DNA of 64,000 bases from an uncultured Eubacteriales bacterium (GTDB taxonomy: Bacteria > Bacillota > Clostridia > Tissierellales > Peptoniphilaceae), in NCBI GenBank assembly GCA_900540185.1, contig UQFH01000007.1:36863-100862 (forward strand), given 5' to 3'. Position 1 is the stretch's first letter; each line of letters starts with the position of its first letter. Positions 48,178-58,413 of the stretch are shown here, piece after piece. The translations under genes and the position numbers were made by a program. Below the pieces are notes generated by a model that saw nothing but the letters and a program-made list of their open reading frames with translations, made no database searches and was not told the origin of the DNA.

Positions 48178-50238
48178 TTGATAAACTTAATCAAACGGGG
48201 GATCAAGCACCCCAAAACTATTTCAATTATTTATGCGGTGCTGATTGTGATTTCCATAATCAGTTATCCGAAAATTGAAGTAAACTACAACATAAACGAT
48301 TATCTTCCGAAAAATAGCGACTCGACAGTTTCGCTCGACAAGATGAAGGAAGAGTATGACGAGCTGATTTCGAATTTGCGGGTCATGCTTGAGGACGTCA
48401 CGATAAACGAAACGCTCGACATGATAAAGAAAATCGAAGCCGTTCCGGGCGTGCAAAATGTTGTTTGGCTGGACGATTTTGAAAGCGTTATGAAGCCGAT
48501 GGCTTTTATGGACGCCGACAATCTCGAAAATTACTACAAAAACAACAACGCGCTCATGAACATTACAGTTCAGGAAGACAGCATTATAAGTGCGACCGAA
48601 GAAATCAGAAAGATTATCGGAGACGACAACAAGATGACGGGCTCCGCCGTAAACACGGCGATTGCAACGACAAACTCGGTTAGTGAAATTAGAGTCGTCA
48701 CGATTGTCGGAGTTCTCTTTACGATTTTGATTCTTATTTTGACAACTGAGTCGTGGATTGAACCGGTTATAATTTTGATTGGGCTTTTGGTTTCGATTGT
48801 CATTAACGCCGGCACAAATTTAATTTTCGGCGAAATTTCATTCGTTACAAATGCTGCCGGAAATATTTTACTCTTGGCGGTTTCACTTGACTACACAGTT
48901 TTCGTTCTCCACAGATACAAAGAGGAGAAAAAGAATTACGACGACCACGTCATGGCGATGGAAAAGGCGCTCGAAGTTTCGTTCTCGTCGATTTTATCTT
49001 CAGCACTCACAACTATAATCGGATTTTTGGCTCTTATATTCATGCAATTTAGAATCGGACCGGACCTTGGACTCGCACTTGCAAAAGGCGTTTTCATCTC
49101 ACTTGTGACAGAGTTTACATTGATGCCGATTGTAATTTTAAAGATGGACAATTTGATTGAAAAAACAGAGCACAAAAAGTTTGTACCGAGCTTTAAAAAA
49201 TTCGGAGAGTTCGTGTTGAAACACAAAAATGCAAATCTTGTAATATTTTTTATAATTATGATTCCGTGTTTCCTCGCTTCGAAAAACAACGCATACTATT
49301 TCGGTAACTCTCACATCTATGGCGTGGATACAAAACTTGGAAGGGACACCGTTGCAATTGAAAATGAATTCGGAAAGAGCGACACATATGTGCTTCTTCT
49401 TCCGAAGGGCGACCTCGAAAAGGAAAGAAAACTTTCGAGCGATTTGAAAAATATCGACGAAGTTTCAAATATAATTTCTTACGTCGACACCGTCGGCGAA
49501 ACGATTCCTGAAAATTTCATCGACGGCGATTCTTTGAAAAAATTGAATTCGAAAAATTATACAAGAATGATAGTTTCCGTGAATGCGGACTACGAAGGGG
49601 AGGACACGATTAAACTCATTGAAAAAGTGAAGGAAACGGCGAACAGATATTACGGCGACGACTATTATCTCGCCGGCGAAGGCATCTCGACCTATGACCT
49701 TAAAAACACGGTCATGGACGATATGAATGTTGTAAACATAATCGCGATTGTTGCAGTGTTCCTCGTGCTTCTTCTTTCGAAGAAATCGCTTTTGATTCCG
49801 GTTATTTTGGTCAGTGCGATTGAAACTGCAATATTTATAAATATGTCGGTGCCTTATTTCAGGTCGACGACGATTTTCTATATTGCATACCTCATAATTT
49901 CGTCAATCCAACTCGGGGCGACTGTGGACTACGCAATTTTGCTCACGGAAAGATACTGTGAAATGAGAGAAACTCTAGATCGAAGAGATTCCATAAAGAC
50001 GACTTTGGAAAAGGTGAGCGTCTCGATTTTGACATCAGCTCTCACGATGATTATAGTCGGATTTTTACTTGGAAAATTCTCGACACACGGGCTTATTTCA
50101 CAACTCGGTTATTTGTTGTCGGTCGGAACGACGGCATCTGTAATTATTGTTTTGTTTGTGCTTCCGGGACTTTTATATATGTTTGACGGACTCATTCAAA
50201 AGACAACGAAAAATATAAATTTTATAAATGAAAGGTAG
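48178..50238 (+). CDS. MMPL/RND-family lipid or drug exporter
   Basis: The start is TTG 48178 (AAAAAGGAGTG at ideal spacing); 686 residues. It has about 11-12 membrane helices arranged as two homologous halves with large external loops after the first helix of each (about 30-150 and 375-515). Motifs: AAGNILLLAVSLDYTVFVLH (RND-type Asp in helix 4), SALTTIIGFLALIFMQF and the second-half copies LGATVDYAILLTERY and LTSALTMIIVGFLLGKF. Family members export lipids or hydrophobic compounds with proton energy. It forms an operon with the YhgE-like protein (6-bp gap) behind the TetR operator. Confidence 0.92.
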   Translation: MINLIKRGIKHPKTISIIYAVLIVISIISYPKIEVNYNINDYLPKNSDSTVSLDKMKEEYDELISNLRVMLEDVTINETLDMIKKIEAVPGVQNVVWLDDFESVMKPMAFMDADNLENYYKNNNALMNITVQEDSIISATEEIRKIIGDDNKMTGSAVNTAIATTNSVSEIRVVTIVGVLFTILILILTTESWIEPVIILIGLLVSIVINAGTNLIFGEISFVTNAAGNILLLAVSLDYTVFVLHRYKEEKKNYDDHVMAMEKALEVSFSSILSSALTTIIGFLALIFMQFRIGPDLGLALAKGVFISLVTEFTLMPIVILKMDNLIEKTEHKKFVPSFKKFGEFVLKHKNANLVIFFIIMIPCFLASKNNAYYFGNSHIYGVDTKLGRDTVAIENEFGKSDTYVLLLPKGDLEKERKLSSDLKNIDEVSNIISYVDTVGETIPENFIDGDSLKKLNSKNYTRMIVSVNADYEGEDTIKLIEKVKETANRYYGDDYYLAGEGISTYDLKNTVMDDMNVVNIIAIVAVFLVLLLSKKSLLIPVILVSAIETAIFINMSVPYFRSTTIFYIAYLIISSIQLGATVDYAILLTERYCEMRETLDRRDSIKTTLEKVSVSILTSALTMIIVGFLLGKFSTHGLISQLGYLLSVGTTASVIIVLFVLPGLLYMFDGLIQKTTKNINFINER

Positions 50239-50244
50239 GATATA

Positions 50245-52197
50245 ATGAAAAATTTTAAAAGGGCAGTCGCAACAATTTGCGCTGCGACAATATTAACACA
50301 AACGGCGGTCATCTCCGCCGTAAGCGCACCTCAAAAAGAAGAGGTGGTCTATGTTACAATGGACAGCGAAGGAAAGACTGAAAACATAAGCGTCGTAAAC
50401 ATTTTCCCGAAGGGAGGAGTTTTTGACTACGGCGACTACAACAATGTGAAAATTTTAAACTCGAGCATAGACTTCGAGCAAAGAGGCGACCTCGTCACAT
50501 TTGATTCGGACAAGGACAGGCTCTATTACGAAGGCGATTTGAAAAATCTTTCGATGCCTTGGGACATTACAATCGAATATTATTTGAACGACGAAAAAAT
50601 GAGTGCCGAGGAAATCAGAGGAAAGGCGGGAGAAGCAAGGATTCATCTTTCCGTCAAGGAAAATGAAGATTTCGACCGCGACTTCTACAAAAACTATGCG
50701 CTCCAAATTTCGACAAAGCTGAGCACTGCGGATTTTAAAGACATAGTTTCAAACGAAGCGACTATGGCAAACGAAGGCGAACAAAAACTTTTGAACTTTT
50801 TGTCGCTTCCAAACAGCGGGCTTGAAGCGGACATCACATTCACAACCGACGACTTCTACTTCGACGGCTTTTCGATTAACGGCGTGAACCTCAATTTAAA
50901 TGTCGACCTCGACAAATTCGGCATCGATGAAAAAATCGACAAGCTAAATAACGGCGTGACAGATTTAAATGACGGCGCAAAAAAACTTGACGACAATTCG
51001 AGTGAACTAAGAAGCTCGACAGAAAAAATAAACGACGGCATTGCAAAATATGTCTATGGAAACAAAAAGCTCATCGAAGGGGTCGCATCGATTGAAGAGG
51101 GTTTTGACGGAGTGGACAATGCCTTAAATGCAATTGTCGCAAAAAACGATATGCTCACAAATTCGTCGGAGCAATTTTATGCGGCGCTTCAAAAGATGGG
51201 AAATATGACTATAAAAACCGGAAATATGCCTAGCGAAATCGTCGAACTTTCAAAGGCATCGAGCGATGTTAAGACAGCGCTTTCAACAATTTCAAAAGGC
51301 GCTGAAGATTTGAGCCTGGGCACAAGTTATGGCGCATATTCGAAAAAGCTCGAAGAAAATGATATCAATTTAAAGGCGCTTGAAACTGGAAATGTTGCGC
51401 TCATAAAAGAGAGTGCGGAAAGAATTGCGGCTTTAAAGAGTTCGCTGGAAAAGGGCGAGATGAAGGGTTCCGAAAAGGCGAGAGCGATGGCGGAAATCGA
51501 ATATCTCCAAAAGACAATCGGCGCTTTAAAGAAAAATACGGAAATGCTCGGCGGCACGAAATTATATTTCGACGAACTTAATAAAGGCGCAAAGAGCATA
51601 GAAGGCGGCGTGAAAAAGCTCGACGGCGGATATGTAAAAATTGACGGCGGCATAAAAACTCTTGCAAGTTTTGCAGGCGAAAAGAATAATGATGCAAATG
51701 AAATGGCTGCAAATGCAATTAAAGAAATGACTGAAAAATATGAAGAATTAAACGAAGGAATCAAGTCATACACAGACGCTGTGAAATCCGTTCAAGAAGG
51801 TGTTTCAAAAATCAGCGGAGGCAAAGACGTTCTGAAATCAAATATTGGCGAACTCGATAAAGCCGGCGACATGGTTTTAGACGGAACGAAATCTCTTGAA
51901 AGCGGTGTAAAAAAATACATCGAAGGCGTTTCAAAACTTCACACGGGCACCGAAGAACTTTACAGCAAAACAAAAAATATCAAGGGCGAAGTGAAGGACA
52001 AGATTAACGAAGAAGTCGGAAAGAACTCCGACGGGGAAATAGAATCTTTCGCATCTTCGAAAAATGAAAATGTGAAATCAGTTCAATTCGTTATAAGAAC
52101 GGGCGAAGTTAAAAAACTTCAAAAGGAAAAAGTTGTTCCGGAAAAAATTGAAGAAAAAGCGGGATTTTTCGAAAAACTCGCAAATCTTTTCAAATAA
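50245..52197 (+). CDS. Secreted YhgE/Pip-like protein with DG repeats, MMPL partner
   Basis: The 650-residue protein has a signal peptide (about 1-27, AAQTAVISAVSA) and repeating units of heptad-type helix with [ND]DGAKKL/GGVKKLDGGY motifs (for example DLNDGAKKLDDNSSELRSST and SIEGGVKKLDGGYVKIDGGI). It ends with a basic tail EEKAGFFEKLANLFK. These repeats are characteristic of the YhgE/Pip N-terminal part, but the six-helix membrane end is missing. It probably works with the MMPL exporter as an external partner. The gap to the upstream gene is 6 bp. Confidence 0.8.
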   Translation: MKNFKRAVATICAATILTQTAVISAVSAPQKEEVVYVTMDSEGKTENISVVNIFPKGGVFDYGDYNNVKILNSSIDFEQRGDLVTFDSDKDRLYYEGDLKNLSMPWDITIEYYLNDEKMSAEEIRGKAGEARIHLSVKENEDFDRDFYKNYALQISTKLSTADFKDIVSNEATMANEGEQKLLNFLSLPNSGLEADITFTTDDFYFDGFSINGVNLNLNVDLDKFGIDEKIDKLNNGVTDLNDGAKKLDDNSSELRSSTEKINDGIAKYVYGNKKLIEGVASIEEGFDGVDNALNAIVAKNDMLTNSSEQFYAALQKMGNMTIKTGNMPSEIVELSKASSDVKTALSTISKGAEDLSLGTSYGAYSKKLEENDINLKALETGNVALIKESAERIAALKSSLEKGEMKGSEKARAMAEIEYLQKTIGALKKNTEMLGGTKLYFDELNKGAKSIEGGVKKLDGGYVKIDGGIKTLASFAGEKNNDANEMAANAIKEMTEKYEELNEGIKSYTDAVKSVQEGVSKISGGKDVLKSNIGELDKAGDMVLDGTKSLESGVKKYIEGVSKLHTGTEELYSKTKNIKGEVKDKINEEVGKNSDGEIESFASSKNENVKSVQFVIRTGEVKKLQKEKVVPEKIEEKAGFFEKLANLFK

Positions 52198-52231
52198 AAA
52201 AGGGGATGTTCGTTTGAACATCCTCTTTTGA
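52194..52231. terminator. Bidirectional terminator
   Basis: AGGGGATGTTC/GAACATCCTCT with loop GTTT and A/T-runs at both sides. It separates the plus-strand operon from the minus-strand membrane gene. Confidence 0.9.
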
Positions 52232-52232
52232 T

Positions 52233-53384
52233 TTAGAATAATGAAAATAGTTTAAACAATAAGTTTGCACTTATGCCGGCGCAAAGTCCGCCGATTGTGT
52301 GGCTTAAGATTGCCTTTCCCGTGAGGTCTCTTGCTCCGAGACTGTCCATCATTGCGATGTGCGTTGAAAGATAACCGCTCCAGCACATGCAGATTGCTGT
52401 GAAGACTGCGATTTCGTTCGGACCGACAAGATTTTGTGCTACGAGATTCGGCACGAGACCCATTGCGGCACCTGCACTTCCGAGTGCAGTTATCGGGACG
52501 GCGATGGATTCAGGATTTGTAAATCCGAAAAGCGGCTTTATGATGAAAGAAATTTTTCTTCCAAGCCATGGAAGAAATGCAACTCCTTCGTTTGCGCCTC
52601 CTGTGTAGCCTTGAGGTCCGGGACCGTTTGTCAAAAGAAGAACGAGACTGCAGATGATGACGACGCCCGGAATGATTTCCATTCCCATTTCAACGCCGTT
52701 TTTACCGCCGTCGATGAGAGAGTTTATAACTCTGCCTCCCACAGCGCCTTCTCTTACGAAACGCACTTTGTGGTCGCTTATTTCTTCGTAGTTACTGGAG
52801 TAGTCGTTTGTGCCGTAATATTTTTTCGTAAACGTGAGCATGAGTCTTACGCTCACGATTGAGCCGATGATTGCACCGACGTTTCCTATGAGTGCGGCTT
52901 TTATTGAGCCGTCGATTTTAAGACCCATCATCGTGGTTGTAATGATCAAACCCATTCCGAATGACGTTCCGATATTTGTGAGCGCCGGCAATTGGTACTT
53001 TTTAAAATATGTCAAAAAGTTTTTGTCGCGCGCCATCGAAAGGATCGCCGGATTGTCCGAAAGATAGCAAGTGATGACGCCGAGACTTGCAGCGCCCGGA
53101 AGATCGTAAACAGGACCCATAAGTTTTGAGAGGGCTCTGTCGATAAGAGCGATTACTCCGAACTCCGACAGGATACTACTCAAGGCTCCCGCCAAAACGG
53201 CAATCGCCATTATGTAGAAACAAACTTCCATTATCAATCTGTAGGCGCTGTTCATAAGTGTGTTTATCATATTGACACCGCCCATGATGCTTCCTATTGC
53301 TATAAATATTGCGAGAAATACAACTAAAAATATGACTACTTCGCGGCCGAGCGCCGGAACCATTTTATAACCCTTTTGCTCCAT
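52233..53384 (-). CDS. CD0519/CD1768 family membrane protein (nucleoside-gate type)
   Basis: The start is ATG 53384 (GGAGGTTC upstream), 383 residues. It has about 9-10 membrane helices: GREVVIFLVVFLAIFIAIGS and MEVCFYIMAIAVLAGALSSI, then the conserved DLPGAASLGVITCYLSDNPA and LTNIGTSFGMGLIITTTMM, GNVGAIIGSIVSVRLM, GPNEIAVFTAICMCWSGY, IAMMDSLGARDL. The repeat of gate domains resembles nucleoside-recognition proteins and spore-maturation SpmA. The transported compound is unknown. Single gene, no operon partner. Confidence 0.85.
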   Translation of the reverse strand: MEQKGYKMVPALGREVVIFLVVFLAIFIAIGSIMGGVNMINTLMNSAYRLIMEVCFYIMAIAVLAGALSSILSEFGVIALIDRALSKLMGPVYDLPGAASLGVITCYLSDNPAILSMARDKNFLTYFKKYQLPALTNIGTSFGMGLIITTTMMGLKIDGSIKAALIGNVGAIIGSIVSVRLMLTFTKKYYGTNDYSSNYEEISDHKVRFVREGAVGGRVINSLIDGGKNGVEMGMEIIPGVVIICSLVLLLTNGPGPQGYTGGANEGVAFLPWLGRKISFIIKPLFGFTNPESIAVPITALGSAGAAMGLVPNLVAQNLVGPNEIAVFTAICMCWSGYLSTHIAMMDSLGARDLTGKAILSHTIGGLCAGISANLLFKLFSLF

Positions 53385-53544
53385 ATGAACCTCCAGATTT
53401 ATATTTATATAATATGTATATTTTATCACAACATATTTTGAATGTCCATATAAAAACAAATTAAATTTACAATAGTGTTACGGATTTCGGTTTTGTTTGC
53501 CCGTGTAAACGAAAAATGATATAATGATATTCAGGAGTGATAAA

Positions 53545-56193
53545 ATGCATATAAATAAAAAAATTATGTCCGCAGTTGTCGGACTTTTGATGAGCGCAAC
53601 GCCGATTATGGCTGCGCCGCAATTTAAATATATAGAAAAAAAGGAAACTACAAATCTTGCCGAAGGACTTACCCACGAATTTATTACGAGTTTTACGTCC
53701 GACGGTTTCAGAGGAATAAATGTTTTAAAATTCAATTTGAGCGAAAGCAGTTTGAGACTCGTTCCGCTTTTTAACAACACGACCACGGGAAAAGGCATGG
53801 CGGTTTCAAAAATGGTTCAAAATAAAAATGCGGTTGCCGGAGTTAACGGAGACTTTTTTAATTACAAACCGTTTTTTCCGCTCGGCATTGCAATTGAAAA
53901 TGGCGAACTCATAACTTCGAATTCCGATGCGTCAAATCCGACGCCGTCAATCGTTGTCGGCAAAGACAATTCGCTCACACTCGGAAGAATCGAAGTTTCG
54001 ATGAGCCTTAAAGTGGGCGACAAGACTCTGCCCGTCGGAATGGTTAATAAACCGAACAACTACGGCTCAACCGGAATTTATACAAGTCGTTGGGGACAAA
54101 AGACGAGGGGCGGAAAAGCAAACAGCCAAACCGAAGTTGCGATTGAAAACGGAGTTGTAATCGACAGACTCGACCAAGGCGGACCGATGAATATTCCGAA
54201 AAACGGATATGTCGTCAATATAAAAGACGGAATGTATTTGCCAAGTGTTGGCGAAAGTGCTGAATTTGTCGTAAGCGGAATAAATCTCGGCGAAACAAAA
54301 TTTGCAATAGGCGCCGGCAGTCAAATTTTAAAAGATGGCGGGGCGGTGAACACGCACATAAATATTTCGGGAAGACACCCGAGAACCGCAATCGGTTTTA
54401 ACAAAAACACGCTCGACTGTGTGATTTTGACGGTCGACGGCAGAAGTATTTATCACGGAATGACCACCGCCGACGTTTCGGAGCTTCTTCTTTCGATGGG
54501 CATGACCGACGGATTTAATTTAGACGGCGGCGGCTCGACGACGATGGCAATAAAAAATGTAAACACGGACAAAGTCGACGTTGTAAACTATATCGAGTCC
54601 GAAAGAGCGGTTGCAAACGGAGTGGGTGTTGTCAGCACTTCGGAAAAGGGCGCACCTGCGAAAATCGAAATCGAATCGGACTTCGACAAAATTTTTAAAA
54701 ATTCTTCAAAACAGATAAATATAAAAGTGTTTGACGAAAAGGGCAATCCTTTGAAGGTGAACCAAGCGGCAATCGCTATTTCGTCAAGTGTTCCTGCAAC
54801 TATAAACGGAACCTGGTTTAAGCCGACGGCTCCGGGAGATGCGACTGTGAGCGTGACTTATGGAAATCTGAGTGCGACGAAAAATGTGAAGGTGCTCGAC
54901 GCACCTGCGGCACTTCTTCTTCCGAAAGACACGATTGCACTTGGAAACGGCGGCAAATACAAAATGCCGGATGTGACGGCAATCGATGCAGTCGGAAATC
55001 GCTCGACAATAAGAGCCGAAGAACTTTCTCTCAATGTTGTCGGCGGTGTCGGAACGATGAGCGGAACCGTTTTTACGAGAAACAAAAACAACGGAAACGG
55101 AGCAATCGAAGTTTCGTTCGGCGGCGCAAAGAACAGAATTATAATTTCAAAAAGCGCTCGAAAGGAATCGGTAAATGCTCTTTCAAACACGACGGGACTA
55201 TCCGCAAGCGCAAAACCGAACGGCGCAAGGGCAAGTCTTCAACGCATAAAGGACAAAAAGTCGCATGCGGTTCGTCTTTGGTACAATTTTGAAAAAGTGA
55301 CGGACAGCAAAACCGCTTCGATGAATTTCAAAAACACACGTCTTCCAAATGACAGCTCGGAACTTTCGATTTTTGTTCGAGACATCGAGGACCAAAAGCT
55401 CACCGCAAAAATTTCGATTGCGGGCGAAGATATGGAAGTGGATTTTACAAAGCATCAAACAATCGACGACTTCAGCGAATGGAGAGCAAAACTTCCGGGT
55501 GAAAACGGAATTTATCTAAAGAGCATCGACATTTCCGAGTCCGAAGGCAAGGGCACAAAGGGAAATGTGGACTTTAAATATCTTGCGGCGGTTGTGTCGC
55601 CGGACACCTCAAAGATGTACAACAATTTGAGAACGGATTTTATGGACCACTTGAGAAATGACAATCTGAACTCGTCGGACATCGCAATTGTCGTTCGCGG
55701 TACAAAGGCTTCCGGTGCGCTTGTAACAAAGAACACCGAAAATCACAAAGTCGTGAGTGTTATGGGCGGAGTTGTGAACGCAAACAATGTCACGAAAAAC
55801 AGAATCACAACCGACAACAACACAATTATTGCAAATTTCAAAAACAACAAGGGCGGTCTCAGAGCGACGGATATAAATCAATGGAACGAACTTTTAAATT
55901 CGGTCAAAACTTCCGCAGCCTCAAACATAATCGTCACGATTGACGGCGGTTCAAAGGACGAGCTCGGACTTATAAATCCGATTGAGAGGGAGTTTTTGAA
56001 AGAAACGCTCGAAGAAATGGTAAAAGCGGGAAAGAGAGTTTTTCTAATAACGAATCTTAAACATCCGACCGCTTCGAGATTTGAAGAAGGCGTTCGATAT
56101 ATGAATATAAATCCCGCTGAAAACGAGATTAATATTCTTAATATTAATAGAATTGGGGATAATGTAATTTATGGAATTTCAACAAAGAGATAG
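53545..56193 (+). CDS. Secreted phosphodiester glycosidase (NAGPA-like) protein
   Basis: The start is ATG 53545 (CAGGAGTGAT upstream), 882 residues. A signal peptide (about 1-25, MSATPIMAA) is followed by the NAGPA-type phosphodiester glycosidase domain (about 60-300): NKNAVAGVNGDFFNYKPFFP, HPRTAIGFNKNTLDC, VDGRSIYHGMTTADVSELLL, MGMTDGFNLDGGGSTTMAIK. These are the hallmark motifs. The rest carries Ig-like and sandwich-type beta parts, then a distinct C-terminal alpha/beta domain (VVRGTKASGALVTKNTENHK, ...). It could cut N-acetylglucosamine phosphodiesters in cell-wall or capsule polymers. First gene of a five-gene operon. Confidence 0.88.
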   Translation: MHINKKIMSAVVGLLMSATPIMAAPQFKYIEKKETTNLAEGLTHEFITSFTSDGFRGINVLKFNLSESSLRLVPLFNNTTTGKGMAVSKMVQNKNAVAGVNGDFFNYKPFFPLGIAIENGELITSNSDASNPTPSIVVGKDNSLTLGRIEVSMSLKVGDKTLPVGMVNKPNNYGSTGIYTSRWGQKTRGGKANSQTEVAIENGVVIDRLDQGGPMNIPKNGYVVNIKDGMYLPSVGESAEFVVSGINLGETKFAIGAGSQILKDGGAVNTHINISGRHPRTAIGFNKNTLDCVILTVDGRSIYHGMTTADVSELLLSMGMTDGFNLDGGGSTTMAIKNVNTDKVDVVNYIESERAVANGVGVVSTSEKGAPAKIEIESDFDKIFKNSSKQINIKVFDEKGNPLKVNQAAIAISSSVPATINGTWFKPTAPGDATVSVTYGNLSATKNVKVLDAPAALLLPKDTIALGNGGKYKMPDVTAIDAVGNRSTIRAEELSLNVVGGVGTMSGTVFTRNKNNGNGAIEVSFGGAKNRIIISKSARKESVNALSNTTGLSASAKPNGARASLQRIKDKKSHAVRLWYNFEKVTDSKTASMNFKNTRLPNDSSELSIFVRDIEDQKLTAKISIAGEDMEVDFTKHQTIDDFSEWRAKLPGENGIYLKSIDISESEGKGTKGNVDFKYLAAVVSPDTSKMYNNLRTDFMDHLRNDNLNSSDIAIVVRGTKASGALVTKNTENHKVVSVMGGVVNANNVTKNRITTDNNTIIANFKNNKGGLRATDINQWNELLNSVKTSAASNIIVTIDGGSKDELGLINPIEREFLKETLEEMVKAGKRVFLITNLKHPTASRFEEGVRYMNINPAENEINILNINRIGDNVIYGISTKR

Positions 56194-56950
56194 TGTTTTG
56201 ATCGACAGAGCACGAAATTTGAAAAAGGTCTTTATTGTAGCTTTCGCACTTATTTTTGCAGGTTGCTCAAAAACAGAAGGACTTGAAAATATTGAAAAGA
56301 GTTTTATCGAGCCGACTTATGCCGCAGTAGTCACAAGAGAGAGAATTGCGGAAAAGCCGAGCTACGAATGGATCACGGAAAGCGCAATTAAGAGGGAAGC
56401 CGGAGAAACGAAAGAGTTTTTAAGACAAACTCACATCTACGACAGCCCGACCGCCGATGTTGAAAGCGACAGAACCGCATACTATTTCAGCGCTCCGGAG
56501 CACGCTTACAAAAAAAGCGACACAAAGGATAAATGGTCAAAGACTGAGGAAGCCGAAAAAGATGACTACGAAGTTGTTATGGGGCTCTTTAAAAATTTGA
56601 AGGGACTTCTTGAAAAAATAGACGAAAGCGAAGAAAAGGAAAATGCACCGCATATTGACTCGGTCTATAGAGTGAAGGAAGATCCGGAAAAGCTTTCGGA
56701 AATGGATGAATTTTTTGAAAAGCTCAAGGACAATGACAATGTGTCGGTGGAATTTGCATTCGCAAAAGCTGAAGACAAGTATTACATCGCCAAAGTTACA
56801 GTTGAAGCAAGTAAAAATGATATTACACAATACACAAAGGAATTTGTCGTCGGCGACTTCGATTCCAGAGAACATATCGAAACACCGCTCGACCTTACAA
56901 AAGTTCTTATAAAGGACAATGTTAAAAAATTTGATGTGAAGGAGAAATAA
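56171..56950 (+). CDS. Lipoprotein of unknown function
   Basis: The frame from ATG 56171 (GGGGATAATGTAA upstream) overlaps the previous gene by 23 bp. It has a lipoprotein signal LKKVFIVAFALIFAGC, but 16 residues lie before it, so TTG 56219 is a possible alternative start. The mature part (about 230 residues) is charged, with KRTAYYFSAPEHAYKKSDTK-like strands and long helices (KLSEMDEFFEKLKDNDNVSV). No family recognised. It lies between the phosphodiester glycosidase and the HPr gene in the operon. Confidence 0.7.
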   Translation: MEFQQRDSVLIDRARNLKKVFIVAFALIFAGCSKTEGLENIEKSFIEPTYAAVVTRERIAEKPSYEWITESAIKREAGETKEFLRQTHIYDSPTADVESDRTAYYFSAPEHAYKKSDTKDKWSKTEEAEKDDYEVVMGLFKNLKGLLEKIDESEEKENAPHIDSVYRVKEDPEKLSEMDEFFEKLKDNDNVSVEFAFAKAEDKYYIAKVTVEASKNDITQYTKEFVVGDFDSREHIETPLDLTKVLIKDNVKKFDVKEK

Positions 56951-56951
56951 A

Positions 56952-57209
56952 ATGATTGAAAGAGAAATTGAAATAAAAGACCCGATCGGCATCCATGCAC
57001 GCCCGGCTGCACTTCTTGTAAAGGAACTGAAAGAATTTAAGAGTGAACTGAAACTTGAAAAGGACGGCAAAGTCGCATCTTCAAAAAGTTTGATTCAAAT
57101 TATGGGGCTCGGCGCAAAACAAGGCGACAAACTAAAAGTCACCGCGGAAGGCGAAGACGCTGAAGAAATGATGAATGCATTTCTTGAATTTGCGAAAGAA
57201 AATTTATAA
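56952..57209 (+). CDS. HPr family phosphocarrier protein
   Basis: The 85-residue protein has the HPr features: catalytic His15 in DPIGIHARPAALLV and regulatory Ser46 in SSKSLIQIMGLGAKQGD, both at their usual positions. It can therefore take phosphate from Enzyme I and be phosphorylated by HPr kinase. No PTS gene is nearby. It sits in an operon with cell-envelope genes and is coupled by a TAATG overlap to the ATP-grasp gene. A link between sugar status and envelope synthesis is an inference. Confidence 0.92.
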   Translation: MIEREIEIKDPIGIHARPAALLVKELKEFKSELKLEKDGKVASSKSLIQIMGLGAKQGDKLKVTAEGEDAEEMMNAFLEFAKENL

Positions 57210-58405
57210 TGGATTTTCTTCCGGTAATTTTGGGAACGGACAACAACGCCTACTCGATGGCGCGCTCCGTTCATATGGCGTACAACAAAAATTCCGTTTC
57301 GCTCGGAGTTAAGAGACTGAAATACACCGACGCATCGAGAATCGTCGAGGTTATAACTTACCCCGACTTTGATTCGACGGGATTTATGAGCGGCATAAAC
57401 GATTTTTTAGAAAATAAACTTAAAAACTACGGAGATGTGAAGCCGATTTTGATTCCTTGCTCCGACGGTTATGCGAAACTTGTGATTGAGCACAGCGATG
57501 AACTTTCGAAGAATTTTCTCTTCAATGTTCCGAGTCTTGAGCTTCAAAGAAAACTCGAAAATAAAATCGACTTCTATGACATTTGCGAAAAATACAACTT
57601 GCCATATCCGAAGACTTGGGTCATAAAAAAAGCCGAAGAGTTCGGTGCGCTCGAGCTAAAATATCCGATTGCGATAAAAGCGAACGACTCGATTTCGTAT
57701 GCGGCGCTTTCGTTTGCCGGAAAGAAAAAAGCATACAAAGGGGACACGAAAGAAGAAGCGAAAAACATCGTGGACACAGTTTACAAATCGGGCTACAACG
57801 GCGAACTTATAATTCAAGATTTCATTCCGGGCGACAGCAAAGTGATGGGCGTTTTAAACGCTTATGTAAACACAAAGGGCGAGGTCACTCTCATGAGCTA
57901 TGCAAAATGCGTGCTCGACGAATGTCTTCCGACACAAATCGGAAACTACAACGCGCTTTTCTCGATCGACAATCCGGAACTCTACGATATGGTCGAAAAG
58001 TTTTTAAAGGAAATCGGTTATCGCGGCTTTGCGAATTTCGATTTTAAATTCGACACGAGGGACAATAAATACAAACTCTTTGAGATAAATTTGAGACAGG
58101 GAAGAAGCTCATTTGTCGTCACGGCGGCGGGGGAAAATCTCGCGTATCATTTGATTGAAGACGTATTTTACAAAAAAGATTTGCCGCAAAAACGCGTGAA
58201 AGACCATGCGCTTTGGCTCTTCTGTGCGAAATCCGTTTTGAGAAAATATGCGGATAAAGAAGACCTCGAACTTATAAAAGACTATATAAAAGATGCGGCG
58301 TACACCTGCGACTACAAAAAGGACAGAACGCCGAAAAGAATTATGCACCACTTGAGGCGCATATTCTCAACGAAGAAATATTATCCGAAATATATGGGAA
58401 GATAG
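57209..58405 (+). CDS. ATP-grasp ligase, D-aspartate-ligase-like
   Basis: The 398-residue protein starts VILGTDNNAYSMARSVHMAY and has the carbamoyl-phosphate-synthase-like ATP-grasp core: PILIPCSDGYAKLVIEHSDE, FYDICEKYNLPYPKTWVIKK, KYPIAIKANDSISYAALSFA, YNGELIIQDFIPGDSKVMGV, and KYKLFEINLRQGRSSFVVTA (metal-binding Glu and Asn). It is close in layout to AslEfm, which adds D-aspartate to peptidoglycan lysine. A role in the peptidoglycan cross-bridge fits gram-positive anaerobic cocci, but D-Glu or another acid is possible. It overlaps the HPr gene by 1 bp. Confidence 0.82.
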   Translation: MDFLPVILGTDNNAYSMARSVHMAYNKNSVSLGVKRLKYTDASRIVEVITYPDFDSTGFMSGINDFLENKLKNYGDVKPILIPCSDGYAKLVIEHSDELSKNFLFNVPSLELQRKLENKIDFYDICEKYNLPYPKTWVIKKAEEFGALELKYPIAIKANDSISYAALSFAGKKKAYKGDTKEEAKNIVDTVYKSGYNGELIIQDFIPGDSKVMGVLNAYVNTKGEVTLMSYAKCVLDECLPTQIGNYNALFSIDNPELYDMVEKFLKEIGYRGFANFDFKFDTRDNKYKLFEINLRQGRSSFVVTAAGENLAYHLIEDVFYKKDLPQKRVKDHALWLFCAKSVLRKYADKEDLELIKDYIKDAAYTCDYKKDRTPKRIMHHLRRIFSTKKYYPKYMGR

Positions 58406-58413
58406 GTGAGAAA

